A stretch of 64,000 nucleotides of DNA from Bacillus kexueae (GTDB lineage: Bacteria; Bacillota; Bacilli; Bacillales; Aeribacillaceae), in the NCBI RefSeq assembly GCF_022809095.1, contig NZ_JALAZE010000002.1, positions 558,001-622,000 of the forward strand, in the 5' to 3' direction. Position 1 is the first letter of the stretch. Each line of letters starts with the position of its first letter. Position numbers and translations under genes: made by a program. Shown piece by piece: positions 1 through 7,371 of this stretch. Below the pieces are notes generated by a model. That model saw only the letters and a program-made list of their open reading frames with translations, was not told the DNA's origin and ran no database searches.

Positions 1-288
1 TACCGAGATAATAAGATGATCTTTCGTAATAAACGGCTTGATTGAGCGGATAACACCTTCTGCTCCTTTCGGTTTGACAGATAAGATAATTACGTTCGTT
101 TTTTTACACAATGATTGTTTGTTTGACGTAATGTTTACACCGTATGATTGATGAATGTGGTTCAACCTTTCTTCATTAGATTTGTTTGTCACGTAAATAT
201 GTTTTGGTTCATAAACTCCACCATTCACCATTCCGGCAAGGAACGCTTCTGTCATCGAGCCCGCACCGATAAATCCGATTGTTTTCAT
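1..288 (-). CDS. Pyrroline-5-carboxylate reductase family protein (C-terminus outside window)
   Basis: The first 96 codons of a P5C reductase-like protein are visible; the rest lies beyond the window edge. The N-terminus carries the Rossmann dinucleotide motif GFIGAGSM (residues 4-11), and the ILSVKP stretch near residue 70 is typical of the family. These enzymes reduce 1-pyrroline-5-carboxylate to proline with NAD(P)H. The ATG at 288 follows a GAGGAGG ribosome site. A proline-type T-box leader on the same strand about 370 bp upstream supports a role in proline synthesis. A second, complete reductase gene (proI) lies at 2995. It could be a ProG/ProH type or a ComER-like paralogue; the visible part does not decide. 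Confidence 0.85.
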   Translation of the reverse strand, partial: MKTIGFIGAGSMTEAFLAGMVNGGVYEPKHIYVTNKSNEERLNHIHQSYGVNITSNKQSLCKKTNVIILSVKPKGAEGVIRSIKPFITKDHLIISV

Positions 289-324
289 ATCATTTCCTCC
301 TCTTTACTGTTTGATTATATTCTT

Positions 325-458
325 TAACTATTTCGTACCATTGTTGCTTATTAGTCATGAATGTAATACTTGAAGCACAAGACGGCGACTCCAGTGGGGC
401 CAGCACGACCGAAGCCCCAGCAGACATGCATGAATCAACAATCTTTTAGAAAAAAGTC
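325..458 (-). repeat. Decayed MITE B copy, inverted
   Basis: The right edge (about 433-458) matches the reverse complement of the left terminal repeat of the intact copy at 9507. Around 331-350 there is a match to the other terminal repeat (TTTCGTA followed by ATTGTTGCTT). The GC-rich core at 375-430 resembles the core of the copy at 52094. Ends are eroded and no target duplication is visible. Confidence 0.5.
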
Positions 459-501
459 TATTTTTTAAATCCTCTACCAGTAACGAATGTTCTTTAGCAA
501 A

Positions 502-601
502 GGCTCTTTTCTAAAGGATTGTTGCTTTAGTACATGGAGCGCAATGTTCAGCATTCACTTTAAAAATGACTGAAAAAGCAACAATCTATACGAAAACAGC
601 C
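502..601 (+). mobile_element. MITE B, short internally deleted copy with 8-bp target duplication
   Basis: A 100-bp element bounded by the imperfect terminal inverted repeats of this family (GGCTCTTTTCTAAAGGATTG on the left; the complement of GGCTGTTTTCGTATAGATTG on the right). It lacks the GC-rich core of the longer copy at 9507. The octamer TTAGCAAA occurs directly before (494-501) and after (602-609), a perfect target-site duplication. It has no coding capacity and lies in the untranslated leader between the T-box and the P5C reductase gene. Confidence 0.8.
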
Positions 602-639
602 TTAGCAAACAAGGATTTTAACTTCACATCTGTATAATT

Positions 640-880
640 GAACCCAAAAATAAAAACCAGACCGTCCTAAAAAAGGACGGTCTGGTCACCGCGGTACCAC
701 CTTTATTGCTACGTCATGCGTAGCCAACTTCATTCTCGTAACGTGAGACACGGTTAGGTTTGCCTAACAGTTCATAGGGTAGGTTCGGTTAGGAGAGGAC
801 CGCGAAATTTTTCAGCCGGTGAATTTCGCTCTCTAAAGATCTGTCACTAACGTACTAGTCCTAATCATCACTTTATGTTT
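640..880 (-). promoter_or_regulatory. T-box leader with proline (CCU) specifier
   Basis: Read on the minus strand it has the order of a T-box riboswitch: AGTA and AGAGAGC segments of stem I, a GGCTG apical motif, the specifier context GAA-CCU-ACC (CCU complements 781-783), the T-box TGGTACCGCGG (about 691-701), and a terminator hairpin of 12-bp arms (657-668 with 677-688) followed by T residues. CCU is a proline codon, so uncharged tRNA-Pro should favour antitermination. The target is inferred to be the P5C reductase gene starting at 288. No other open frame lies between. Confidence 0.88.
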
Positions 881-914
881 TGAGTTTTTTTCGACGTACT
901 GATAAGTTTTCATC

Positions 915-944
915 ATTATGCAACGTTGGACAACTTATTGTCAA
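915..944 (-). promoter_or_regulatory. Sigma-A promoter of the T-box leader
   Basis: On the minus strand a perfect -35 TTGACA (939-944) and a -10 CATAAT (915-920) are separated by 18 bp. The start point would fall about 30 nt before stem I of the T-box. Confidence 0.7.
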
Positions 945-1069
945 GGGTTTTTCAACGGAAATAAAATTCGAATTATTTGAATATAATGACAAAAGATGAT
1001 TGAAGGTGTAAAATAAGGTTAAATTAAAACGATTCATTATTACAAAATAAGAATTGAGGCGGTTATACA

Positions 1070-2035
1070 TTGGTAAATCAAGTTAAGCGACAAGAGATTA
1101 TTATGCTATCAATTCCTACCCCTTTCCCTGTCGGTGATGTAAATGTATTTTTACTAAAAGGTAAATCCCTCACCTTAATCGATGTCGGTCCTAAAACAAA
1201 AGAGGCGTGGGAAAGCTTATGTCATCAATTGCAAACATATGGATATACAATACAAGATATTGATCAAGTGATATTGACTCACCACCATCCTGATCATGTT
1301 GGATTGGTTGAATGGTTACCTGAAAATATCCCGATTTATGGCTCGTACGCATTAGAGAAATGGTTACTTAAGGATGAGAGATTTTTTGAGAAGCAACAAG
1401 AGTTTTATTTGTCGCTGTTTCCGTTATTCGGTGTCGACCCATCGTTTATATCATCACTTAAAAAGTTTGAAAAAACGTACGAATTGGGCTGTAACCGTCC
1501 ACTATCAGGATATTTGAAAGATGGAGATGTTATTGAATGGGAAGAGGATTGGGTTGTTATGGAAACACCTGGTCATGCTCAAAGTCATATCGTCCTACAC
1601 AATCGAAAATCGTACGAATTAATTGGTGGCGACATGCTTCTTAACCACATTTCTTCGAATCCACTTCTTGAACCGTCTATTTCAGGAGAGGAGAGACCGA
1701 AACCACAACTGCAGTACAATAATTCCTTAAAAAAATTGTTGCACGTTCCAATTTCGGTTGTTTATCCTGGTCATGGCGATTCGTTTGAGGGGGCTCACTC
1801 ACTCATACAAGTTCGTTTAAAAGAGCAGCATCATCGTGCCATGGATGTGTATAATCTTCTAAAAGATGGGCCAATGACAGCGTTTGAGATTTGTAAGCGG
1901 TTATTTCCAACAGTTTACAAGCGACAGTTATTGCTAACGATGTCTGAGACAATAGGACAGCTGGATTATTTGGAGCAATTGGATTATATTGCGGTTGAAC
2001 ATGAAAAAGGGGCTATCGTTTATAGGAGGAAATAA
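1070..2035 (+). CDS. yqjP: Metallo-beta-lactamase fold hydrolase YqjP
   Basis: 321-residue MBL-fold hydrolase of unknown substrate. The metal-binding motif THHHPDH lies at residues 70-76; further expected ligands are in TPGHAQSH, in GGDM and in the PGHG segment. The C-terminal third resembles the winged-helix-like tail of glyoxalase II-like MBL proteins. Translation probably starts at TTG 1070, preceded at good distance by GAGGCGG. The next gene (yqjQ) follows after one base with its ribosome site inside this gene, so the two form an operon as in B. subtilis. Function by family and synteny; physiological role unknown. Confidence 0.85.
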   Translation: MVNQVKRQEIIMLSIPTPFPVGDVNVFLLKGKSLTLIDVGPKTKEAWESLCHQLQTYGYTIQDIDQVILTHHHPDHVGLVEWLPENIPIYGSYALEKWLLKDERFFEKQQEFYLSLFPLFGVDPSFISSLKKFEKTYELGCNRPLSGYLKDGDVIEWEEDWVVMETPGHAQSHIVLHNRKSYELIGGDMLLNHISSNPLLEPSISGEERPKPQLQYNNSLKKLLHVPISVVYPGHGDSFEGAHSLIQVRLKEQHHRAMDVYNLLKDGPMTAFEICKRLFPTVYKRQLLLTMSETIGQLDYLEQLDYIAVEHEKGAIVYRRK

Positions 2036-2036
2036 A

Positions 2037-2831
2037 GTGACAGGACATTTAAAAGACCGGCTTGTTGTGATAACAGGTGCTTCAAGTGGGTTAGGAGAAG
2101 CGATTGCCTACAAGGTAGCTGAAAGCGGTGGACATTTAATTTTACTTGCGAGAAGAACCGAGCGGCTCAAACAAATAGCTGATCAGATTCAATCAACTTA
2201 TAATGTTTCTTGTGTCGTTGAATATTTAGACATTCGTAATTTACATTCAGTCGAAGCCACGTTCGAGCGAATTTTGCGTGAACACGACCGAATCGATGTG
2301 TTGGTGAATAATGCTGGGGTTGGGGTTTTTCGTTCATTTGAAGACGCTTCCTTAGAAGAAATGGAAGAGATGTTTGAAGTGAATGTATACGGGCTAATGG
2401 CTTGTACGAAATATGTATTGCCTTACATGTTAAAACAAAAAAGTGGGCATATCATCAATATCGCTTCACAAGCTGGGAAAATGGGAACGCCGAAATCTAG
2501 CATATATGCGGCGAGCAAACATGCGGTATTAGGTTTTACCAATAGTTTGCGTATGGAGGTAGCAGATTACGGTGTTTATGTAACAGCTGTAAACCCCGGA
2601 CCCATTGAAACACCATTTTTTGAGACGGCAGATACATCAGGGAAATACGTGAAAAATGTGCGAAAGTGGATGCTACAACCTGATGAAGTAGCTGATAAGG
2701 TAGTTCGCCTTATGCTAACAAAAAAGCGTGAGTTAAATTTACCGTGGTGGATGGAATTCGGCAGTATCATTTATCGCCTTATGCCAACGGTTTTTGAACA
2801 GCTTGCGAAAAAGGGGTTTAACCAAAAATAA
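2037..2831 (+). CDS. yqjQ: Short-chain dehydrogenase/reductase YqjQ
   Basis: 264-residue classical SDR oxidoreductase. The cofactor motif TGASSGLG is at residues 13-20, followed by NNAG and the catalytic Ser plus YxxxK (YAASK, about residue 155). Substrate unknown. GTG 2037 is chosen because AGGAGGA ends six bases before it and the protein then begins just ahead of the first Rossmann strand; a longer reading from 1989 would start inside yqjP without a ribosome site. It is co-transcribed with yqjP and followed by a clear terminator. Confidence 0.88.
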   Translation: MTGHLKDRLVVITGASSGLGEAIAYKVAESGGHLILLARRTERLKQIADQIQSTYNVSCVVEYLDIRNLHSVEATFERILREHDRIDVLVNNAGVGVFRSFEDASLEEMEEMFEVNVYGLMACTKYVLPYMLKQKSGHIINIASQAGKMGTPKSSIYAASKHAVLGFTNSLRMEVADYGVYVTAVNPGPIETPFFETADTSGKYVKNVRKWMLQPDEVADKVVRLMLTKKRELNLPWWMEFGSIIYRLMPTVFEQLAKKGFNQK

Positions 2832-2840
2832 GTATTTAGG

Positions 2841-2878
2841 AAAAAGGACATTTTGCTACTAGCAATGTCCTTTTTTTT
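2841..2878 (+). terminator. Rho-independent terminator after yqjQ
   Basis: Arms AAAGGACATT and AATGTCCTTT around an 11-nt loop, followed by a run of T. Confidence 0.85.
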
Positions 2879-2994
2879 ACCATTATATCGCAACTTCTTG
2901 TATACTATTTTCATATGTCTTTTTATCATACATGTGTTTAATGCGGAATAATACGGGAATATACGATACGTACATATAAAGAGGTGGGTAATAA

Positions 2995-3804
2995 ATGAAT
3001 TACAAGATTGGATTTATCGGTTGTGGAAACATGGCTCAAGCGATTATTGGGGGGATGTTACAATCCAATATAGTTGAAAGTTCACAAATTATGGCGAGTG
3101 CTCGGTCTGAAGTCACGATTAAGTCGGTCAATGAACGATTTTCTATACAGGTATTGTCAGACAATCGGGAAGTTTCAAGGCAAGCAGATATTCTTTTTTT
3201 AGCCGTTAAGCCAGATCAATATGCTGAAGTGATTGAAGAAATACGTCAACACATGAAAGAATCTGCTATTGTTATTTCCATGGCACCAGGTATGACACTT
3301 TCCACTTTAGAAGACAACTTTATACGGAAGGTGAAGCTTGTTCGTACAATGCCAAATACGCCTTCATTTGTGAGGGAAGGGATGACTGCATTTTGTTCGA
3401 ACGCCTTTCTGACTGAAAATGATGAGAACCTCGTTCGCACTTTGCTTGAGACATTTGGAAGAGCTGAGAAGGTTGAGGAGTCTTTAATGGACGCCATTCC
3501 TGCAGTTAGTGGCTCATCTCCTGCTTATGTGTTTATGATGATTGAAGCATTAGCAGATGGTGCCGTCAAACAAGGAATTTCAAGGCAACAAGCATACAAA
3601 CTAGCGGCTCAGGCTGTATTAGGAGCGGCCAAAATGGTGCTAGAAACAGGGAAGCATCCTGCTCAATTAAAGGATGAAGTATGTTCACCAGGCGGGGCGA
3701 CTATTGAAGCTGTGGCAACGTTGGAACAGCGACAATTTAAAGGAACAATTATCGCTGCGATGGATGCGTGTGGACAAAAAGCAAAATCAATGGGTGAGAA
3801 ATAA
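2995..3804 (+). CDS. proI: Pyrroline-5-carboxylate reductase ProI
   Basis: Complete 269-residue P5C reductase (last step of proline synthesis, P5C plus NAD(P)H to proline). GFIGCGNM at residues 6-13 is the dinucleotide-binding motif, and the C-terminal region contains the family signature around DEVCSPGGATI. The ATG follows AAAGAGGTGG. In B. subtilis proI also lies beside yqjQ and is T-box controlled; here no T-box precedes proI, whereas the divergent paralogue at 288 has one. Monocistronic, ending at the terminator at 3964. Confidence 0.93.
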   Translation: MNYKIGFIGCGNMAQAIIGGMLQSNIVESSQIMASARSEVTIKSVNERFSIQVLSDNREVSRQADILFLAVKPDQYAEVIEEIRQHMKESAIVISMAPGMTLSTLEDNFIRKVKLVRTMPNTPSFVREGMTAFCSNAFLTENDENLVRTLLETFGRAEKVEESLMDAIPAVSGSSPAYVFMMIEALADGAVKQGISRQQAYKLAAQAVLGAAKMVLETGKHPAQLKDEVCSPGGATIEAVATLEQRQFKGTIIAAMDACGQKAKSMGEK

Positions 3805-3811
3805 CGAACAA

Positions 3812-3842
3812 GGCTGTTTTCGCATACAATGTTGCTTATTGA
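3812..3842 (-). repeat. Solitary MITE B terminal repeat
   Basis: GGCTGTTTTCG followed by a TTGTTGCTTATT-like stretch matches the right terminal repeat of the MITE family in inverted orientation. No partner end was found nearby, so this is a decayed fragment. Confidence 0.45.
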
Positions 3843-3963
3843 TCATGAAATGATGAAGTACTTTAAGCGAAAGGAACGGAAACTAGACAGATTGTACCCA
3901 CAGAAAGCGGCGGCCTTTTGTGAGAAAATTGTATATAATTCTTTTAGAATAAAGTTTAACGAA

Positions 3964-4006
3964 AAAATGCCAGAATGAAGGATAAATCTTCTTTCTGGCA
4001 TTTTTT
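3964..4006 (+). terminator. Rho-independent terminator after proI
   Basis: AATGCCAGAA pairs with TTTCTGGCATT, extended by AAG/CTT, followed by TTTTTT. Repeat A copy 1 begins at the end of this T-tract. Confidence 0.85.
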
Positions 4007-4007
4007 A

Positions 4008-4184
4008 TTGTTACAGAAAGTTTACGTTCAATAAAGTGTTAACGTATTCTCTTTACAGTTTTTTTAATGTCTAGCTCCAAGCGCCATCAGCTCGGGTCGC
4101 TTCGGCCCTGCTGTGGCGACGGAAGCCTCCTCGCAGGTCCTTCAGCGCCCTTCGCCTAAGGACTTGCGCTTTGCGCTTTTCTTA
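4008..4184 (+). repeat. Repeat A, copy 1
   Basis: First of five dispersed copies of a 155-175-bp sequence running from TTGTTACAGAAAGTTTA to GCGCTTTGCGCTTTTCTTA. A predicted hairpin pairs CGCCATCAGC with GCTGTGGCG around a GGGTCG-CTT-CGGCCC inner stem; a second pairs GTCCT with AGGAC and a third is GCGC-TTT-GCGC. It fills the space between the proI terminator and the stop codon of yqzH. No open frame is supported. Confidence 0.8.
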
Positions 4185-4382
4185 TCACATCTTATTCGTG
4201 ATATAGTCGTAAACAGTATCTTCAATGACTTCAAACCATTCGCACGATTCATTTGCCTTTTTTTCGGCCATTATTGTTTGATACAACGCATGATGCTCCT
4301 CTTCTGTTAATGGATCAACTTCAAGGTCGCGACCATATTGGGCAAATGCTTTTTGTAATTTCTTCTCGATAAAATGCTGCAT
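4185..4382 (-). CDS. yqzH: YqzH-like small protein
   Basis: 65-residue charged cytoplasmic protein of unknown function, assigned by size, position (between proI and the Y-family polymerase, as in B. subtilis) and its YqzH-like pattern QYGRDLEVDPLTEEE. The ATG at 4382 follows GAGAGGG at good spacing; upstream in-frame ATGs up to 4478 lack a ribosome site. Its stop codon abuts the end of repeat A copy 1, so its 3' end may depend on the repeat's hairpins. Confidence 0.6.
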   Translation of the reverse strand: MQHFIEKKLQKAFAQYGRDLEVDPLTEEEHHALYQTIMAEKKANESCEWFEVIEDTVYDYITNKM

Positions 4383-4598
4383 TCTATCCCTCTCATATAT
4401 TACATGATGGTAATAGTATACGGCATATCTATTCATTTGTCTTTTAAAGTTAGGTTGTTTCGTATACATTGCTGGCATGAATACTTAACATTATGCTCCA
4501 GATACTACAGCCCAAACAACTTATGTTATTCGAACTAAACACAACACGCTCTTAGAAAAGGCCCTAAAGTTAAGATTGGTGACAACTACCATTGAATG

Positions 4599-4650
4599 CG
4601 AACGTATATTCTTATAAAATATGAATAAACTAACATCGAACATACATTCT
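4599..4650 (+). promoter_or_regulatory. Two candidate LexA (SOS) boxes upstream of polYB
   Basis: CGAACGTATATTCT (4599-4612) and CGAACATACATTCT (4637-4650) each differ by one base from the GAAC-N4-GTTC core of the Bacillus LexA/DinR operator. They lie 38 bp apart and end 20 bp before the polYB start. Inference from sequence only. Confidence 0.55.
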
Positions 4651-4669
4651 GTTTTGGGGGTGAAGCTCA

Positions 4670-5932
4670 GTGGTACAGTATGATGAATTACCACAGCGGC
4701 GGATTTTGTGTATCGATATGAAAAGCTTTTATGCGAGCTGTGCCGCTGTGATGGATGGACTGAATCCATTAAATGACTACATTGCCGTTGTAGGGGATAA
4801 AGAGCGACAGGGGAGCGTTGTGTTGGCTGCTTCTCCAAAACTAAAAAAGGAATTTGGTGTGAAAACAGGGTCGCGTTTGTTTGAAATTCCAGAGGACCCT
4901 CGCATTCAAATTATCCAGCCTAAAATGGGAATGTACTTACGTATTTCGACTGAGATTACGCGTCTTCTGAATCGCTTTGTCCCGAAGCAATCCATTCATA
5001 CTTATTCGGTAGATGAGAGTTTTATCGATGTAAGTGGGGTTGAGCAAATGTGGGGAGATTCCCGTACGGTTGCAAGGTTTATTCAGGAAGATTTAGAGCG
5101 TCAATTTCAACTTCCATGTTCCATTGGCATTGGTCCGAATATGTTAATGGCAAAGCTTTGCTTAGATTTAGAAGCGAAGAAAACAGGCATTGCGGAATGG
5201 ACATACGATGATATTCCGACAAAGCTATGGCCTGTTCAACCACTTCGTGACATGTGGGGAATTGGAGGAAGATTAGAAAAAACGCTAAATCGAATGGGAA
5301 TTTTTACGGTTGGCCAATTAGCTCACTATCCGCTTGAGCTTTTAGAGAAAAAATTCGGTGTCATGGGAAATCAGCTCTATTATCATGCATGGGGAGTTGA
5401 TTTATCTGATATAGGAGCCCCGATTATTCAAGGACAAATTAGTTTTGGGAAAAGTCAGATTTTACTTCGAGATTACCCCAATCCCGACGAAGTAAAGTGT
5501 GTCATATTAGAAATGTGTGAAGAAGTAGCAAGAAGAGCGAGAAGGCATCGGAAAGTGGGGAGAACGGTTAGTTTAGGTATAGGCTATAGTAAGGATGAGT
5601 TCGGTGGTGGGTTCTATCGGTCAAAAACAATCGAATACCCGACAAATATTACGATGGACTTGTATGAAGTTTGCTTGCATCTATTTCATCAATTTTATGA
5701 AGGGAAAACGGTGCGAAATATTTCAATTGCTCTCTCTAATATTGAAGATGATCAATCCATGCAGCTCGATTTGTTTCAGCCGAATCGAGCGAGGCAGCAT
5801 CAGCTTGGATACGTAATGGATCAAATACGTGAAAAATATGGATCAGGAGCTCTTTTGCGTGCGGTCTCGTATACAGAGGCAGGAACAAGTCTACATCGAA
5901 GTCGATTAATCGGTGGACATAAAGCGAATTAA
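4670..5932 (+). CDS. yqjW: Y-family DNA polymerase (PolY2/UvrX type)
   Basis: 420-residue translesion DNA polymerase of the UmuC/DinB superfamily. Expected catalytic carboxylates are D16 (in CIDMKSFYAS) and D115-E116 (in SVDESF); a helix-hairpin-helix segment follows near residues 195-215 (WGIGGRLEKTLNRMG) and the little-finger domain occupies the C-terminal third. GTG 4670 follows GGGGGTG by seven bases. It overlaps the stop/start region of a YolD-like gene, the standard pairing in Bacillus SOS polymerase operons, and two LexA-like boxes lie upstream, both pointing to DNA-damage induction. Confidence 0.9.
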   Translation: MVQYDELPQRRILCIDMKSFYASCAAVMDGLNPLNDYIAVVGDKERQGSVVLAASPKLKKEFGVKTGSRLFEIPEDPRIQIIQPKMGMYLRISTEITRLLNRFVPKQSIHTYSVDESFIDVSGVEQMWGDSRTVARFIQEDLERQFQLPCSIGIGPNMLMAKLCLDLEAKKTGIAEWTYDDIPTKLWPVQPLRDMWGIGGRLEKTLNRMGIFTVGQLAHYPLELLEKKFGVMGNQLYYHAWGVDLSDIGAPIIQGQISFGKSQILLRDYPNPDEVKCVILEMCEEVARRARRHRKVGRTVSLGIGYSKDEFGGGFYRSKTIEYPTNITMDLYEVCLHLFHQFYEGKTVRNISIALSNIEDDQSMQLDLFQPNRARQHQLGYVMDQIREKYGSGALLRAVSYTEAGTSLHRSRLIGGHKAN

Positions 5933-5949
5933 TGGGAGGAAGTGGTAGA

Positions 5950-6273
5950 GTGCTTCGTGATCGAGGAACAATGAAATGGACAGCTATGATGCTTCCAGAG
6001 CATGTGAAGTTGTTAAGAGATTGGGCTAAAGAAGACTTTTTTGAAGAGAAACCAGAGCTTGATGAACAAAGGCTTGAAGAATTAAATGAACAGCTAAGTC
6101 AATCGCTTGCGCAGTCGTGTACAATCAGCTTCTATCGGAATAAGCAAGTGGTTACGATTACAGGAAAGGTGAAAAAGTTGAACCCGTATGCACGAACCGT
6201 TGAAGTGATAACAAGAGATGGAAAGGGCGTTTCCATCGAGATGGATTTCATCATTGATATTGCGCGTATGTAG
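5950..6273 (+). CDS. YolD-like protein (partner of Y-family polymerase)
   Basis: 107-residue YolD-family protein, a UvrX/UmuD-like accessory encoded with Y-family polymerases. The family-typical opening RDRGTMKWTAMMLPEHV is intact. GTG 5950 is preferred because GGGAGGA ends nine bases before it and family members start just ahead of RDRG; ATG 5932, overlapping the polymerase stop codon, is the alternative and would use translational coupling. Known family members modulate the polymerase; the exact role here is inferred from linkage. Confidence 0.85.
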   Translation: MLRDRGTMKWTAMMLPEHVKLLRDWAKEDFFEEKPELDEQRLEELNEQLSQSLAQSCTISFYRNKQVVTITGKVKKLNPYARTVEVITRDGKGVSIEMDFIIDIARM

Positions 6274-6296
6274 TGGAATCCGTATTGTACACTGTT

Positions 6297-6359
6297 TATA
6301 AACGCTCGCATTCAAGGGCATTGTTGCTAACTATGCGCATTGAATGACAAGCGTTTATA
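6297..6359. terminator. Large inverted repeat between convergent genes
   Basis: TATAAACGCT-CATTCAA on the left (6297-6315) pairs with TTGAATG-AGCGTTTATA on the right (6340-6359), leaving a 24-nt loop. It lies between the yolD-like gene and the convergent CDGSH gene and could form a hairpin in either transcript. There is no strong T-tract, so a terminator role is uncertain. Confidence 0.45.
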
Positions 6360-6394
6360 CTCAGCCTGTAAGCTCGTTCGAAAAGAGGTCTATT

Positions 6395-6604
6395 TTATGA
6401 CTCAGCTTTTTCAGCGCGAACGACAGAGTCGAATTTTCCTTTATGAGCACCGTCACAAAATGGCATTTTTTGTGAAAGACCGCAACGGCATAATGAAAAA
6501 GCTTGCTTCGTTTCAAATGGATTACCTTCAGCATCAATTAACTCAACATCGCCTGTCACACGGAATGAACCGTTATCATTTACTTTAATTTGTACTTTAG
6601 ACAA
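6395..6604 (-). CDS. CDGSH iron-sulfur domain protein
   Basis: 69-residue soluble protein with a single CDGSH zinc-finger-like iron-sulfur motif: C39, C41, C50 and H54 within CRCGLSQKMPFCDGAH, the three-Cys one-His ligand set of [2Fe-2S] mitoNEET-type proteins. Its role in bacteria is unknown. ATG 6604 is preceded by a GGAGG-type site. It is convergent with the yolD-like gene and divergent from the A-type Fe-S gene at 6742. No membrane segment. Confidence 0.88.
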   Translation of the reverse strand: MSKVQIKVNDNGSFRVTGDVELIDAEGNPFETKQAFSLCRCGLSQKMPFCDGAHKGKFDSVVRAEKAES

Positions 6605-6741
6605 TGTACATTCCTCCTATTATGTAGAATTCCTCATAACATATCGTAAACATTTCCATCGGAAAAAGCAATGGAAGGTGAGAAAAGAAAAGCTGAAAGG
6701 CTTGTGGTACAATAACATTGGAATAGGAGTGGAGGAAGGAA

Positions 6742-7065
6742 ATGAATATAATATTTACAGAACGAGCAAAAGAAAAAATGCAAGAGAATATACAAAAGCA
6801 TCCAAACCGTTTTCTGAAGTTGAAATACGATACGGAGGGGTGCGGGTGTGTCGTAAGTGGAGTAACAGCGTTGTGGTTTGTAGAAGAGTTAGATTGGGAC
6901 GATGAACGAATTGAAACAAACTTTGTTCCAATTTATGTTGAAAAATCGAAGAAAGTGTTTTTAGACGAAGAAATGAAAATTGACTTTCAAGAATCTGCAA
7001 ATACGTACATGCTGATTAGTCCGGGGCAAATCTTAAATCCAAGAATGAGTTGCATGGTGAAGTGA
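6742..7065 (+). CDS. yqkB: HesB/IscA-like iron-sulfur protein YqkB
   Basis: 107-residue member of the Fe-S_biosyn (HesB/IscA) fold. Cys34 and Cys36 in TEGCGC and Cys104 near the end could ligate iron or a cluster, although spacing differs from classical IscA; YqkB-type proteins have no proven role. ATG 6742 follows GGAGGAAGGAA. The YqkC-like gene follows after nine bases, with a GAGGGTAGGG site in the gap, as in B. subtilis. Confidence 0.82.
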   Translation: MNIIFTERAKEKMQENIQKHPNRFLKLKYDTEGCGCVVSGVTALWFVEELDWDDERIETNFVPIYVEKSKKVFLDEEMKIDFQESANTYMLISPGQILNPRMSCMVK

Positions 7066-7074
7066 GGGTAGGGA

Positions 7075-7317
7075 ATGAAAGACAAGTTTCAATCATTAAA
7101 AAATATAGCATTAAATAAAACATGGGTCTCGTTTTTATATGAAAATCATCCGTACAGTTTAATGCACTGGTCGATCGGTGGTATGGAAAGCGAACAAAAG
7201 GATGTCTGGCTCCTTCAAGACGAAATGACTTTTGAGGCGAAGGAATTTGCTTCCATCGATGAAGCCATTGGCTGGATGAGAGAGCATATGCCGGCAATTA
7301 CAGAAGTGCTCGGATAA
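7075..7317 (+). CDS. yqkC: YqkC-like small protein
   Basis: 80-residue soluble protein of unknown function, rich in Trp and acidic residues ([16 protein letters not shown]). Assigned as YqkC from size and its position directly after yqkB. Ribosome site GAGGGTAGGG precedes ATG 7075. It ends at a strong hairpin shared with the convergent yqkD gene. Confidence 0.65.
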   Translation: MKDKFQSLKNIALNKTWVSFLYENHPYSLMHWSIGGMESEQKDVWLLQDEMTFEAKEFASIDEAIGWMREHMPAITEVLG

Positions 7318-7329
7318 TATCACCTAAAA

Positions 7330-7371
7330 GAAAGCAGAGGTAAATCAATACGATTTATCCTCTGCTTTTTT
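7330..7371. terminator. Bidirectional terminator between yqkC and yqkD
   Basis: AAAGCAGAGGTAAATC pairs with GATTTATCCTCTGCTTT; T-tracts follow on the plus strand and, less strongly, on the minus strand. It overlaps the 3' end of yqkD. Confidence 0.85.

Noticed and set aside
4521-4838. 105-codon minus-strand frame over the polYB start
   Set aside because: No ribosome site, overlaps the SOS boxes and a clear polymerase gene; composition is that of an antisense shadow.
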